A stretch of 64,000 nt of DNA from Saussurea involucrata (GCA_033807775.1 CM066312.1:25455696-25519695); one strand, 5' to 3'; shown: positions 10,812-23,184, counted from the stretch's first letter. Numbers and translations are program-made. Notes: generated by a model not told the origin, from the sequence alone.

Positions 10812-12739
10812 ACAGCTTGAGTGAATCAAACGCACCTCGGTGTGTTTGGTCTCAAGTTGCGGCTGGGAAATTTTCAAATTCTTTATTAAATCTTTTTGGA
10901 AATAAAAGAAAAAGTAAAGACCCGTTCGAGGAACGGTGATCGGAGGCGCAGTGTGTACAGTCAGCCGGAGCCAATGGGGAAAGGTACAGTACTTAGTGTT
11001 TTATTGCTTTCTAGATCATAGAGTATGCATGCTAGATTGCCTGTTGTGGACACTATGCTGTATGTTGAACTACTTGCTATTAGGAATTTATGCTAATTAT
11101 GATAGGTTACTAAGTGGATGCCCTCTAGGTTGTATGCAGTAAGAGATTTATAGCCTTAGAATATTCGATTTAGTTCTATTGCGCAGCTCTTGTTTGAGTC
11201 CAACCGTTCTAGGATAGAGTCTTGTATTCGACTGTCTATTTGTTTCGCACTACATATGATCGGGTATTCGCGAGGCAACTCGTCATGATAAGTAGGGATT
11301 CGGCAGTAGCAAGGGTAGTGGTTTGGATGGAATTCCTAGGGAGCTAGGAAGAGTGTGTACATATGCCGGTGCGGGCATATGTGTATAGTTTCGGCGAGAA
11401 ACTACTTGGACCCCTTGGGATGGAACTCGGAACGGGCGATGATAGGTGTGGATGGTAGTAGTAGAGCTCCTACTACCGGAAGCACAGGATCAATGCTCGA
11501 GTCGGGGAAGTCACGAGGAATCCAAGGAGTTGAGCGTGAGTGTTGTTAGTATGAGTTATTATGTGCTAATAACTCGTGGTAACATCTGCCCTGAATAGCC
11601 ATCACAAGGAGGAACAACTATAGTAAACATACTAGTACAGGTGTGTACTTGTTTTGCTTTGATGGGATGATCGTTGGGGTAGTGTCGAAGGTTATAAATT
11701 AGTAGTCGTTGGAATAAAAGGACGATTCTAGTATTAGTCACTTGGAGTGATGATGGGATGATGTTTGTTTCGGGCCAAGATGGATGATTGTGCTAGAATC
11801 ATAGGCTTATAGAGCCGACTTTGATTTGAGGAAAAATCGTAGGGATTATTTGACGTAATTTCCCATCTTGCCCTAAGAGGTTTAAATGTCCGGAGGACGA
11901 TAGTGGATTGGAGAGGATGGAGGAGTATTAGTCGAGACGTTGAATGCCGACTGAGTCATGCACAGAGTTTATTTTGAAAATAGGATTGCATTAACTAATT
12001 TTTGTGTTTCCAATCCTTATATGGATTGTGTTTTGGAATTTTGGGAAATGTTTAGCACACACACAAGATGTCGAATTATGGTTTTGAAAGTGCATGAAAC
12101 CTTTTTATAACGAGAGTTACAAACTTTGTTGGTGATTTGTTTAAAATGAGTTTGGAATTCTAGTGTCGCTTAACTTTTCTTTCGAGAGTTTGTGTTACTA
12201 AGTATTTTATTGCAAATAGTTCAGTGTGTGGATTGATTCATGCGTGACATAAGTAGTGCATGGAGGAATTTTGGTAACATTTCATAAGGAGTTGTTTAGT
12301 GCGCTTTTTTTAGTCAGCTAAAGGTTTTATTGACATTTCCATGAAAATGCGATTTATCGACTTAGGGGTATGCATACTAGGGTAACCTTTGTTCTTGACA
12401 TTTTGATGAACGAGTCGTGCATGAAAATGTTTTAGTTCATTTTTGTCGAAATGAAAGACCATTTGATCCAAGGAGTGTTTTAATGTTGTGAACATCATGC
12501 ATACGATTAAAATGTGTTATATTTTGGAAATATAGATGCGTAGATTTTTGACATTCGGTTAATTTAGAATTACCGATCATTTTTTTGTTTGGGAAATTAA
12601 AAACTTTTGCTTTGGAGGAAACGAATATTTTGAGCATTTTCGATAAATACATTTTTTTAAACTAAAATGGTTTGACGTTATATGTCCCAAGTACGAAACT
12701 TGAGGAAGTGTTACAAGCTTGCATGCCTGCCCCCAGTTT

Positions 12740-14010
12740 GAGATTTTATGAGGTTTTAGTCGATATTTCCAATTATTAGAAGCGGACTGGTTTCTGTCTT
12801 CAAGTTTGCAACTTACACGAGACAGTTGTGTTTTAACAAAAATATATTTGTAAACCGTGTCATCGTTTTGTGTGACTAGCTGACGCGCGAAAAATTTGTG
12901 GCGAACCCTGTGCCACGTCATTTTATGATTAAAAAGAGGAATTTTTGAATCAAATGTCGTGAAACTTATTTTGAATTATGTGCACACCTTTGTTGCACCC
13001 TGTTTAAGGTCAAGCGGTTACTTTAAGTGCACGTCATGAGTCAATCCATACTGGAATCGAGGCGGTTCATTTTAAAGAAATTATTTATTACGCTTTGCTT
13101 TTGTGTGAGTAAACTGAACTGCAATGGAACGATTTTCAACATGATTTTCCTATGTGGGACGAGCGTGTCCAGTTTTGCGTAACTATCGATCAGGTAATAG
13201 TAGTTTTATTACATACGATCTTTTTGAGATGAAAATCCTGATGTTGAAAATATTTTGTAAATGATTTTGTAAACCATTTGGGGAAATGTGCTTTTAAGTG
13301 TCATGTGTCATTTCGAGAATTTTACGGCATGTTGAGTCGTGTGGGTTTAATTTCACGAGGTGCATATCTTGTTTGTTTATGTGACCATTTGGGGAAATCT
13401 TGGAAATCAATTTAAAGAACCCCACCTTTTGAGATTTTATGAGGTTTTAGTCGATATTTTCAAATGATGAAAACAGATTGGTTTTTATTTTTAAGTTTGA
13501 AACTTACACGAAACAGTTGTGTTTTAACAAAAGTATATTTGTAAACCGTTTCATCGTTTTGTATGACTAGCCGATGCGCGTAAGATTTGTTGGTGAACCC
13601 TGTGCCACGACATTTTATGTTGGAAAAAGAGGAATTTTGGGGTCAAATGTCGTGGAACTGATTTTGAAATTATGTGCACACTTTTGTCGCACCCGGTGTA
13701 AGGTCGAGCGGTTACTTTAAATACATGTCATGAGTCAATTCATACTAGAACCGTGACGGTTCATTTTCAAAGAAATTATTTATTTCGCTTTACGTTTTGT
13801 GAGTAAACTAAGCTGCAATAAAATGATTTTCAACATGATTTTCATATGTGGGACGAGCGTGTCCAATTTTGCGTAACTACCGACCTGGTAATAGTAGTTT
13901 TATTGCTTACGGTCTTTTTGAAATGAAAAATCTTGACGTTGAAAATATTTTGTAAATGATTCTGTAAACCATTTGGGAAGTGCGCTTATAAGTGTATGTG
14001 TCATTTTGAG
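12740..14010 (+). repeat. Imperfect tandem duplication, period about 691 bp
   Basis: GAGATTTTATGAGGTTTTAG occurs at 12740 and again at 13431. The following ~580 bp align by eye through shared landmarks (AACAGTTGTGTTTTAAC, GGACGAGCGTGTCCA, TAATAGTAGTTTTATT). The second copy is clearly diverged, so the duplication is old or a second variant was recombined in. Internal 2 carries only one copy. Confidence 0.75.
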
Positions 14011-15275
14011 ATTTTTAAAGGTGTGAGTCCTTTCGGAAAACTCTTGGGTTTAACCCGTGTCGAGGTTGGGACTAATGTTGATTTTAGAGTATTGCTTGCT
14101 TAAACTTTATTTAAACGCGTTTTTGACCGACTTATGGGTCTAGCAAGCGTGGAGCATTTTGCTCGGTTTTGACTTTGAGATAGTCGTGGGTCAATTGCAC
14201 GGTTTTTAATAGCTCGATGTGAAGTTTTGTTGATGGGTTGTTTTGTTGCACAGTCTTGCACTTATTGCACGTTGAGCATTTTCATGTTTGGGTGAGTGAG
14301 TCATTCCGGGATAGGCATGTTGTTGGTAGATTGTTTTCATTGGATCCTTGGTCATGTCAGTCAGTCGTTGGTAACGGTCGATTGGGTATCTCGGGGTGGG
14401 ACCCCGGTATCCATGTGTTATGAATTTGACTTTCCAGTAGGCACTAAGAGGACACAGTCTTGGGCACTTACCTGAGAGGTAGTTCCGATGTGCCGGGACT
14501 TGGGACGTACCTGGGAGGTAGGCGTTAAGGTGTATCTTGTTACGGTGTAACTAGGCTTCATAGAGCGAGTGTGGAAGATATGTCGACGGTGGAAGGTTGG
14601 GTATTCCACGCGTGTTGGTACTGTAGGCCGAATAGTATAGGTTAGGGAATGATGCCTTTGTAATAAAGAGGATAAATGCGTAGAATTTTTTTTGGTAACG
14701 AGTATATTTAGGTGTCGACTTTTGGGCTTGAGGCCAAACACCTTAGTGTAATTGAGGAATTGTAGCCGATTTTAAGGAAATTATGTTGATGGTAGTAGTA
14801 ATCCTGAGATGTTTGCTTGTGGTGAATATTTATGGTGGAGTGACCTTCGTGAGTGATTTTAAAATTTAATGGTTTGACGATTCGTGTAGGGCAAATTTTG
14901 GGAGTCTAGTAGGACTCGTAGGAGTTAATCGACAGTTAATAGTAGGAATGATCGGATCCGAGTGTCCAGTTGGGTATACTGGTGGGCAACTTTAGAATGG
15001 TTAGAGCTTGAGATTTGACTCGGGATGTATGGAATATCTAAGGTTGGGGGACAACCGAAGTCGCTTGGCTAGGAATGATTTCAATTGTTGGGGTGTTCTG
15101 CCGATCATAATCCCAGTGTCTTAGAAAGAGTACGTTAGTAAGAAAAGTATTCGAGAAGTTTTAGAAGGGGTTTCAAGTGGACTTGGGAACCTGAGGTTGA
15201 GATGAGGGAGAACTATCCGGAGCTATTCGTAGGCAGAGACTTCGAGGACGAAGTCTAATCCAAGTGGGGGAGAGT

Positions 15276-17382
15276 TGTAAAGCCTGTATCCCGATATATA
15301 ATTTCTTTGTATTAAATCTTTTTTTTAAGATTTATTTATTGTTGTTTCCATTAACGAGGTTAGACGAATCAGACCTAATCGTTAAAATGTCGGAATTTTT
15401 GGTTAGATGCGAGAAGGTTTTTAGTTGAGGGACCATTAGTGTTAAAGGGCCAAAGATTATGGTTCGGCCCATGCAATTCATAAACCAAAACCCATTTTGT
15501 ATGTTTGTTTGTGTGTGGTGACGTGATGAGGAAAACAATGAAATAGAAAGAAAAACCCTAAGTCATCTCCTCCCCCTCCCCATCGTGAACGCCGGCTGCC
15601 ACCTCCCCTCCCCTTTCTTTCGTCGTCGCCGGCCGGAAAAGAGAAAAGAGAGAGAGAGAAACCGAGAGGGAGAGATAGAAACCGAGGAAGAGAGAGAGTG
15701 CAGCGGCGAGAAGGAGAAGTGGCCGGAGTAATTCTGCAGTTGCACCGTCGTTGTCGTCGCGAGGTAAGACCCGTCTTTCCCGTTTGTTGTTTCTCTCGTC
15801 GTTAATCGTTAGTGTGAGAAAAGAATCGCCGCCGACCACCACCGCCACCGGAGGCGGCAGGGGGGTGGTGCACGGCTGTTGTCCATCTTGGTATGATCTG
15901 TTTCCAGTAGGTTTTAGGCTTCCCGGGGCTGTTTGGATTAAGCATTGACTTAATGGGATTATAACCTTTAGTTATCATTTTATGTGAAAACGTTTGTCTG
16001 TCACTGTTTTGCGACGACCATAACTTTTCCGTCGTAGTTCGGATTGAGGCGAATCCGGTGCCCACGGTTCACATTCTGTGCCGGGCACACTTTTCGTGTT
16101 TTAGCGGAAGTCCGGTTCGGCCTCTAGCTAGGCGTAATTTGGCTGTTTATACAGCAGGTCCGGATGTGGCAGATCGCGTTCCGTTTTAAAAGTCACAGTT
16201 TCTGCCACTGTTTTGGGAAAGCCATAACTTCTGCTAGGAATGTCGGATTGGGATGAAACCAGTGCCAAAAGTTCCCATTCTGAGTCTAGTAAGTTTCTTA
16301 TGTTTTGCGGAAAAACCAGTTCGGACCGTAGCTAGTGTCAAACTGCTGTTTTATAACGAAAGGTGCTGTTTTTCGCTGTGCAGTTAATCAGTTTTGTAAA
16401 ATCCATAATAAATTGTAGAAAAATCGTTAGGAGGTGTATAATATGTCCTTGGAACCCTAACTCTGAGCACTTTCTGGTTATGAAATTTAATTGAGGATTT
16501 TCTGGGTTTATGGATGTCGGAACAGGTCCCGAACAGACCTGTTTGGTTAGACCGAAAAGTCGTTTTAGTGACGATTTAAGGGTGCGTCGTGTTTTAGGGT
16601 TCGGGTCTCGTGTTAATACGTTTTAACGTTCGTTTAGGTGTCGGGAAGTGATCTTGGATTTGTGGAGCTTGAATTATTGTTTGTGAGCTAGGCGCGCTTC
16701 CGAGGTGAGTTCTCTCACTATAACTAATGTCGGTTACTTTTTACATTACGATTTGTACGTGTGTGGTAGTTTTAATTGTTTGTGATGCGGGACTAAATAG
16801 TGGGGCGTCTAGTCGGACCTTTATTGTTATGACTACGCGGGTGGCGTAGGAGTTCGGTGGGGCCGAGGTTTATATACGCGGGTGGCGTAGTGACTCGGCG
16901 GGGCCGAGGTTTATATACGCGGGTGGCGTAGGAACCCGGGGGAGCCGGGTAATGCTTGCACGGTTATTGTGTGGTCGGGTGGACCAGCTTATGCCTTTGG
17001 GTGGGATGGTGTAGGTATGCATGTTTATGATTTGTTCGTAGACTTGTATGCTGTTTATGTGCAATTATCTGTTTAGAGGTGGTGTGGAAGTAACTGTGTT
17101 ATTTATGGTGTCTGAATTCACTAAGCTTCGTGCTTACCCTTTCCCAATAAAATTGTGGTTTCAGGTGCGAGTGGCTCCAAGGCGTGACGAGTACACACTG
17201 GCGCGTGGGAAGAGTTGATTACTTTTATGATTTTAATTTTAGACATTTATTCCGCTGTTTATTGTTCGTAAGAATATTAATTATGAGTTTGCAAATGAGA
17301 TGATTGAATTATTAAATGAGTTTTTATTAATGAAATGTTACTTTAAAAATTTAAAATTCCTTGTAATTTTTGGGACGTTACA
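15276..17382 (+). mobile_element. LTR4 (2107 bp), older variant of the family
   Basis: It starts TGTAAAGCCTGTATCCCGATATA after a polypurine tract and ends GGGACGTTACA. Its leader segment differs from LTR2/LTR3 (AGAGAG-rich, different GC-rich exon-like stretch, donor GAG/GTAAGA near 15761). Its last 638 bp match LTR1. It has stem-loops such as TGGTC-GGGTG-GACCA (16972-16986), where LTR2 has GTCGGT-GGG-ACCGAC at the same place. The five bases after it are TTGAG. The matching target duplication would lie upstream of LTR1, outside the window. Confidence 0.85.
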
Positions 17383-19144
17383 TTGAGTTATTTGGATATT
17401 TGGATGGTTAGAAACCATAATTTGTCTTTAAAAGATTAATTGCTCAAAATGATGTCTATTTGATGGTTTAATCATATATGTGTAAATGATTTCAATGAAC
17501 CATTGGGAAATGCACTTTTAGTGTTATGGGTTATTTTGAGAATATTAAGAGTGTGAGTCCTCTTTGGAAATGAGGGTTATCCCGATCCAAGGTTTTATTT
17601 CGGGTTTTCATAGAATTGAGGTATTAACCGGCAAATGGTGTGTGTTGTTATATTTGGTGTCATTTCATGACTTTTCATAATCTATCTTTCGAGTTAGTTG
17701 AGCTTGTGGCTCGGTATTGATTTTATTAAGTCTTGGGGACATTTGTCCAGTTTTGATAGCTCAAAGTTGAGTTTTGATCATGAATTACGTTATTGGGGAA
17801 TTGCATGTTTTGAATGCATTTGTTTATTCATTTGGGGTTGTGTAATATTTAGACCTTGTTAGCTATGGATCCATAGGCATTTGAGTTTCCCTTAGTCTCG
17901 CGGGCAAGAGGTCGAAATTGATTGAGCCCAGTTTACGAGACGTTAGTTTCTTTTGTAGCACGGAATAGGCATCGGGAACCATGACAGGTAAGGCATGGAC
18001 CTAGATGGTCGGGCGTCGTGTCATGGACAGTAAGGTGTTATTCCATATATGTGCTTAGCACGGGATAAGCATCGAGTCCCATGATAGGTAAGGCGTGGAC
18101 CTGGAGGGTCGGACGTCGTCTCATGGGCAGTAAGGTGTAATCCGTAATGTGTTGTTGTGGATTTGGTGACTCAACGTATAGACCTAGAGTGGTTGAGGTT
18201 GGGGGCATCCTAGTCTCGTGGGCAATAGATCTGGAGTGATTGAGCTCAGTTTTACGAGAGTAATCCACGTGGGTGTTTTTATTACATAGTAAGTGACCTA
18301 CTTTAGTGTTCCGTCACGTACGATGTATACGGGTCTCCCCCGTCACCGAAAGGTGTTGTTTCGGGTATTTGTTCCTACTCATGTTTTCGGTGACGTGTAT
18401 TATTTATATGAATTATTTCTATGGTACGTAAGTGGTAGGTTATATCTTACCCGCGAGTAATGTTTTGGGTATTTGTGCTTATCCACGTTTTCGGTAATGT
18501 GTTTTACTTATGAGAACTGCTCTCTACGTATATGAGTCGTGGATTATGTTTCATCCATGCTTGGGATGTTTTGGGATAATGACAAATAATTTATAAGTTT
18601 AATTGTTTTGAATGACAAATACTATTTCATCTTTTCGTTGACTTTGTGAATAAGCCTATTTTTGAGAAATCATGTTTTAATAAAGATTTTAACATGGGAA
18701 TCGTGTGAGTTGGAAAAATGGGTGATTTGTATTTGAATTAAACTCTTTTGAAATCATGACTAAAACTATTACTCGTTCGATTTATGTTTTTATATAGTCA
18801 TGATAAAATGCTTGAACTCACTAGGCGTAAGCCTAACCCTTTTTATTTGTCGGCATGTGCAACAGGTCTCAGGTTGGGAATAGTTCTAGTGACACGTGTG
18901 AAAGGCCGTGTGCTAGTAGAGTGCTCGCGAGGTGATTTGATTTAGTGAAGTCTTCCGCACGTCCTTGGAATTAGCAACTTGTGTTGTGTTAAGTAACCCG
19001 TTTAAGTTATATTTATTGAGGGAATTATAATGTTTTAAATTCCGAGGTATTTTAAGGATTGAATTGTAGAAATGATTCTTATCTCGTTGGGTACTTTATT
19101 GAAATTTTATTTTAGTTGCTCGTTCCAAATTTAAGGGTGTTACA
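17383..19144 (+). mobile_element. Decayed Tekay-like LTR or LTR-internal remnant
   Basis: The stretch 17460-17600 is a diverged version of 13950-14060 (the phrases around AACCATTTGGG and GTGTGAGTCCT are recognisable). The stretch 18810-18850 has the CACTAGGCGTAAGCCTAACCC word that corresponds to CACTAAGCCTCGTGCTTACCC near the 3' ends of the chain LTRs. The segment ends AAGGGTGTTACA (19133-19144), like an LTR 3' end, but no primer site follows. It is best read as an old relative into which the 1-17382 chain was inserted. The 5' boundary is uncertain. Confidence 0.55.
17961..18150 (+). repeat. 100-bp tandem repeat, about 1.9 copies, each with a foldable arm pair
   Basis: Copies start at 17961 and 18061. 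The first contains CCATGACA...TGTCATGG and the second CCCATGA...TCATGGG, so the arms changed together between copies. Loops are about 35-40 bases. Confidence 0.7.
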
Positions 19145-20690
19145 ATAGCAGATAGAAAACAAAAGTACACAAAGTAGAGGGGTCAATGCTTGGTGGAGTC
19201 GATCTTCAGTTGATACATCATCAGTCGAGAGAGAAGGACAGTGCAAAAAAGAAAGTCCATGGGAAGGAAGCAAGCAAGGGAGGTTGTATTCAAGATCGAC
19301 TTTCAGGAACAAGATGTATGAAATACTTATTGTTCACGAGTGGATGATATCCCAACAATGAATGATGGATATACATGTTTATTGAACCAATTTTCTACCT
19401 AAATAATGTATTTAAGTTCGTATTTTGGATCAAAATGGATGTGGTATGTTGGGGGCTAAAACGGAAAACGTTCGACCATATTGAAGTGTAAAACCATTCT
19501 TTGATGTTGCTTAAATTTACCAGAAGTGAAACCTGTATAAGTTTTCAAATGGAAGTAGTAGCCTTATGATCAACTTAGAGTAAAATACACATGTCTATGT
19601 ATATATATATATGTGTATATATGGGTGGGACAAATATCATTTGCAAACCAAGTAGATCATGCAAACTTTGCAAACCAATCACAACCATTAGATTTAACTA
19701 ATTTAATTAGTGTTAATATTAATTAAGAAGGGTATTATGATAAATTATCATTTAATCTATTTTTAATTTCTTATTAGATAATCACGGTTTTTTGGTAACT
19801 GCCATGTTTTCAGGGATTTCGGTGCCATCATCATGATCTCGTGTTATTTGCAGAATCCGGTTTCAAGTATTCGGTGCTTCTTCACCCGTGGAATTATCGT
19901 ATCGATCTGGATTTTTTTAGATGGAAGATTCTTACTCCATGAACGAATAGTTCGTTAATGATGTCTTTGGATCGTCTTCCCGTGTTCGAGATGAAGAACC
20001 TACATTCGTCGATGGATAATGTGTTGAATCCCCCCAAACAGTATTTGTTTCCGGCGTGAAGTTGAAACATCCAAAAACCATGACAAATTTAAACCTTAAA
20101 ATTTATCAAAACTAACTCAAACATCATCCAAACTTTAATACATAAATAGAGAATTAGATATGAGGGTTCGTATGTACAATTTGAACTTATCAAAACAACC
20201 TGCTAATCTAATCCTAAACATTAAGATTAGATTATATTAGTTGTTTAGACCATTCATCAAAACATCCTCGTATATACTAACTTCTCCACTCATCACCAAA
20301 AGTTGAATACCAGAATTCACTCGTCCCTCTTCCCGTTACTTCCCCGAGCTCGTACCTAGTAAGAAAATTTAATTTGAAACGATTAGGCTTACGCCTAGTG
20401 AGAACATCCATTTTCAAATTAAAACTTATAAGCTTTGAAAACCAAATGTAAGCAAAGCGTATAAACAAACCTGGTTTGCCACCATTCTTACCGTACACAT
20501 ACTCATCTTGCGATGACGGGAACATACTCGATTCCATGAATATGACTAACACTCAGTAAGTCATATCATCACGTTCGAGAGCCTACTACGAATCATCACA
20601 GATTTGAGATCATTGCTCATGTCCAAGAAATTACAATTTACTTTATGCCTATTTGTTGGAGTGGAAGTAGAGATTACAATTTACTTTATG
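19145..20690. other. Gene-free AT-rich interval with TE debris
   Basis: No supported gene. A TA/TG microsatellite lies around 19600-19622. On the minus strand, 20280-20580 contains a CTCACTAGGCGTAAGCCTAA word (around 20390-20410) that also occurs in the decayed LTR at 18815, so it is probably another old LTR remnant in the opposite orientation. At the right end, two copies of a TTACAATTTACTTTATGCCTAT word (20631 and 20674) belong to the short tandem repeat that resumes at 63663. Confidence 0.55.
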
Positions 20691-20695
20691 CCTAT
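20691..20695. other. Target-site duplication CCTAT, left copy, outer Tat-like element
   Basis: CCTAT abuts the TGTTAATGCC start of the left LTR. The identical CCTAT follows the right LTR at 63663-63667. Removing the element leaves a continuous tandem-repeat sequence. Confidence 0.9.
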
Positions 20696-21550
20696 TGTTA
20701 ATGCCAAAAATCGCCCAAAAGAACAACTTAAGGTTGATGTGGACTTTTAACAACTAAAGAAACGTATCTCAAGACCAAGCAACACAATCGCAAGGAAAAA
20801 GTAAACAAGACAAGAGATTTGGTGACGCAGAAAACCCCAAAACGAGGGAAAAACCGCGGTCGACTTGTGAGAGTCGACGGTGCACTATAATCGCCAATCA
20901 GGGGCGAAAGTCCTTTTGTAATAGGTGTTTTGTGTACAACAGATTACAAATGAATGTAAATATAAACTTAGTTGTGTGTAAATGATGTGTGTCGTGTGTA
21001 AATCGTGCGAAAAAGTATGCTGTCGCGCGGTTCGAACTGATGTCGTGCGAAGTTGCTTCAGCGATATTCGTTCGAATGCTTTGTAAATCACTGCGCTTTC
21101 GATGTGTAATTGTTTAGAAAGTAGATGGAGCGGATGTAGATCAGATTGATTTAGATAAACACATATGGCTTTTTCGGTTGCAGCACATGCCTTTATATAG
21201 CTTCCGCTGGTCATTAAAGGTGTCTTTATGGCGCACTTTGTAACCGCTGTCGGGCTTTAAATGCCATTGATGTCTTGTCCGTTACTGGCCGTTTGCCCCA
21301 TAAATGCTTGTAGACCTGTATTAATGAACAAAAGAAATGGGTGTTGACTGTTAACGGTTAGTATAATCGTACGACCGTCTTAAGTCTCATACGTCGGTCG
21401 TACGGAACGTACGACCAGCACAATAACATACGACCGAATACTCGTCTGTAAACAACCTGTAAGACCGTATCCTAATGCGAGGGTGGTTTTATGGAAATAT
21501 TATCTGAGTTTTCTAACGTCGGACGTGAGGTGTGATTTTTTACCCAAACA
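20696..21550 (-). repeat. 3' LTR (left) of the Tat-like element
   Basis: 855 bp, matching 62807-63662 throughout. Differences are mostly single transitions. On the minus strand it is preceded by a polypurine tract (21551-21567). Confidence 0.9.
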
Positions 21551-21567
21551 GTTTGCCCCCAAAATTT
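21551..21567 (-). other. Polypurine tract of the Tat-like element
   Basis: On the minus strand this reads AAATTTTGGGGGCAAAC immediately before the LTR, fixing the orientation of the element. Confidence 0.8.
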
Positions 21568-21980
21568 GAATTTTAAGCGTGAAATTCGAATTTAAATCTG
21601 ACGATGTGTTTCGACACGTGTCGCATGCGGAGAGGATCTGGTCGAATCCCAACCGTCTTGGTTCGATTTGGATTGGAGGAAATGAGGTGGTCGTGATGTC
21701 ACGACGGCGTGTCAGAGGCGAAAAGACGTTCAGAGGACATGTGTTGCCCATCGGCATAATGCATGCGAAAAGGCGCTGGACAGGTGTCGACTATCCAGTG
21801 GGTCGACCTGACACGATCTTTGCCATAAATAGCGCGATTCTTGGAATCGTTTCCTCTTTACGCTCACTTGTGTTTTTAGGAAAGATTTCGGAGAGATTTG
21901 CTTACCATCGTTACATGCGTTTTGAGCGTTTATAAATTTAGAAGAAAGTTTTTTCGTGTTCTTCAAGTTTCTAGAGAGAG

Positions 21981-22216
21981 ATGTCGAATGAACCAGCGAG
22001 CACCATTGAGGGTCGGAAGAATTTGGAGGCCTTCAGGACCTTGTCCGGGATTCCTGATGCCGTCCAAATATACTCGCCGGGTAAGTTCCGACCGACAGAT
22101 TGTCCGAATGGACATTTCGTTCTATATGAATACCCGTTTAAGGCGGGTTTTAAGTGGCCGTTTTCTTCTTTGGCGAGAGATTTCTTGGCTAGGTTTTCTT
22201 TGTCTCCTGCCCAAAT
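21981..22216 (+). pseudogene. Antisense ORF of the Tat-like element, 5' exon part, interrupted by Copia A
   Basis: The ATG at 21981 opens a frame of 78 codons reading into the insertion junction. The reading frame resumes in phase at 57321 once Copia A and one copy of the CAAAT duplication are removed. The motif order (CPNGHFVLYEYPFKAG, then FKWPFSSLARDFLARF, then SLSPAQ before the junction) resembles the 'putative gypsy type transposon' domain (Pfam Transposase_28), which I recognise from memory without a search. It is encoded opposite to gag. The function of such antisense ORFs is not established. Here the gene is split by 35 kb and cannot be expressed normally. Confidence 0.7.
22212..22216. 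other. Target-site duplication CAAAT, left copy, Copia A
   Basis: CAAAT precedes the TGTTAGCC start of the left LTR and is repeated at 57316-57320 after the right LTR. Confidence 0.92.
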
Positions 22217-22895
22217 TGTTAGCCCCAAGTATACAAGATGTAAAAGTATTGAAAATATTACAAGTCAGAAGACTTAGAAGAATTCAACCAGAAGATCATC
22301 AGAGCTCGACAGAGCTCTGGCAGAAGACTTCTTCTGTTCCACCAGAAGAACTGTTCACACCAGAAGACCATCAAAGCTCTGACGTAAGAGCTCTGGTGAA
22401 TGAAGACCTCTATGAAACTTAAGTCTCGTAGAAATCTCTAAGTGTTAGACACGTGTTCGTACTTACCACGTAAGCCCTAAAAGGACGGAGACACACTTTC
22501 CACGTATCACCTCAGGGTTAGATAGTACACTGTCTTTCACTTTATCAGGCTATAAATAGGAGGGTAGTGGAACGCACAATAGTAAGCTTTTGGAAGAATT
22601 GTTTTCCACAATTGTGAGAGCACACACTGCAACATTCCATAGCACTACGACTGTACGATTTGTTTCCTGAGAGATTTCAGAATACACACACTTGAACGTG
22701 TTCTTGGTGTTATTCAAATATCAATATACGAGCAGCTTATTTTACTTGATCTTGTTATCATTTACTGTTTATTATTAATACTCTCATTGTTACATTATCG
22801 TCTACACAATCACTCACATTTAATGGCTTTATATAATGCTTCCGCTATCTGTTTTATGTTGTTTATGTGATACAACTTGAATTTGGGAACCTACA
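22217..22895 (+). repeat. 5' LTR of Copia A
   Basis: 679 bp. It carries a G-box CACGTG (22450-22455), further ACGT words (near 22479 and 22500) and a TATAAATA box (22551-22558), the same promoter layout as in the 3' LTR. It lacks a ~23-bp segment and has a ~16-bp gain relative to the 3' LTR. Confidence 0.9.
22450..22558 (+). promoter_or_regulatory. Copia A LTR promoter: G-box, ACGT words and TATA box
   Basis: CACGTG at 22450 and CCACGT words downstream lead to TATAAATA at 22551-22558. The 3' LTR keeps the TATA box (56971-56978) and reads CCACGTGTCACC at the last ACGT word. G-box/ABRE-type words are bZIP and bHLH targets, and stress or ABA responsiveness is inference. Confidence 0.6.
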
Positions 22896-22897
22896 AT

Positions 22898-22909
22898 TGG
22901 TATCAGAGC
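22898..22909 (+). other. Primer-binding site of Copia A
   Basis: TGGTATCAGAGC two bases after the LTR end, complementary to initiator Met tRNA. Confidence 0.9.
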
Positions 22910-23184
22910 GGGTTGATTTGCTCAAATCAAACGATCCAATCTAACCAGGTTGATTCACTGTTGTTGATTGTGTTTATCTTCAAAAGCTTCATATTATACT
23001 CTGTTTTTACTGTACAAAGCTCAAAACAAGTTTTCAGAGTTCTTTAATCCCTATTTAAAGCTTTCTAGTTAGTCTGAGAATCTTCTCTACTCAAGTTACT
23101 GTTTCATTGGTTACTGTTCATCTTCTTTCAGTTTAAAACCCTTATAAAATCTTTTAAAACCTTCGTACTCTGTTTTCTGAAAAG

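Larger units (their letters stand above)
10797..15275 (+). mobile_element. Internal region 3, non-coding
   Basis: This 4.48-kb region begins with a primer site (10800-10811) and ends with a polypurine tract (15264-15275). The 5' half copies internal 2. It then carries a roughly 0.69-kb imperfect tandem duplication (12740-13320 against 13431-14010), followed by a region diverged from internal 2 but with the same landmarks (7140-7500 corresponds to 14390-14760). No retroviral protein motif was found. Confidence 0.85.

Noticed and set aside
19600..19660. TA/TG microsatellite and following CATTTGCAAACC repeats as ends of a DNA transposon or Helitron
   Set aside because: I could not find a matching terminal inverted repeat, a target duplication or a CTRR hairpin end.
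20277..20552. Minus-strand 91-residue ORF as a host gene
   Set aside because: It includes an LTR-type word shared with 18815 and is most likely part of an old minus-strand LTR.
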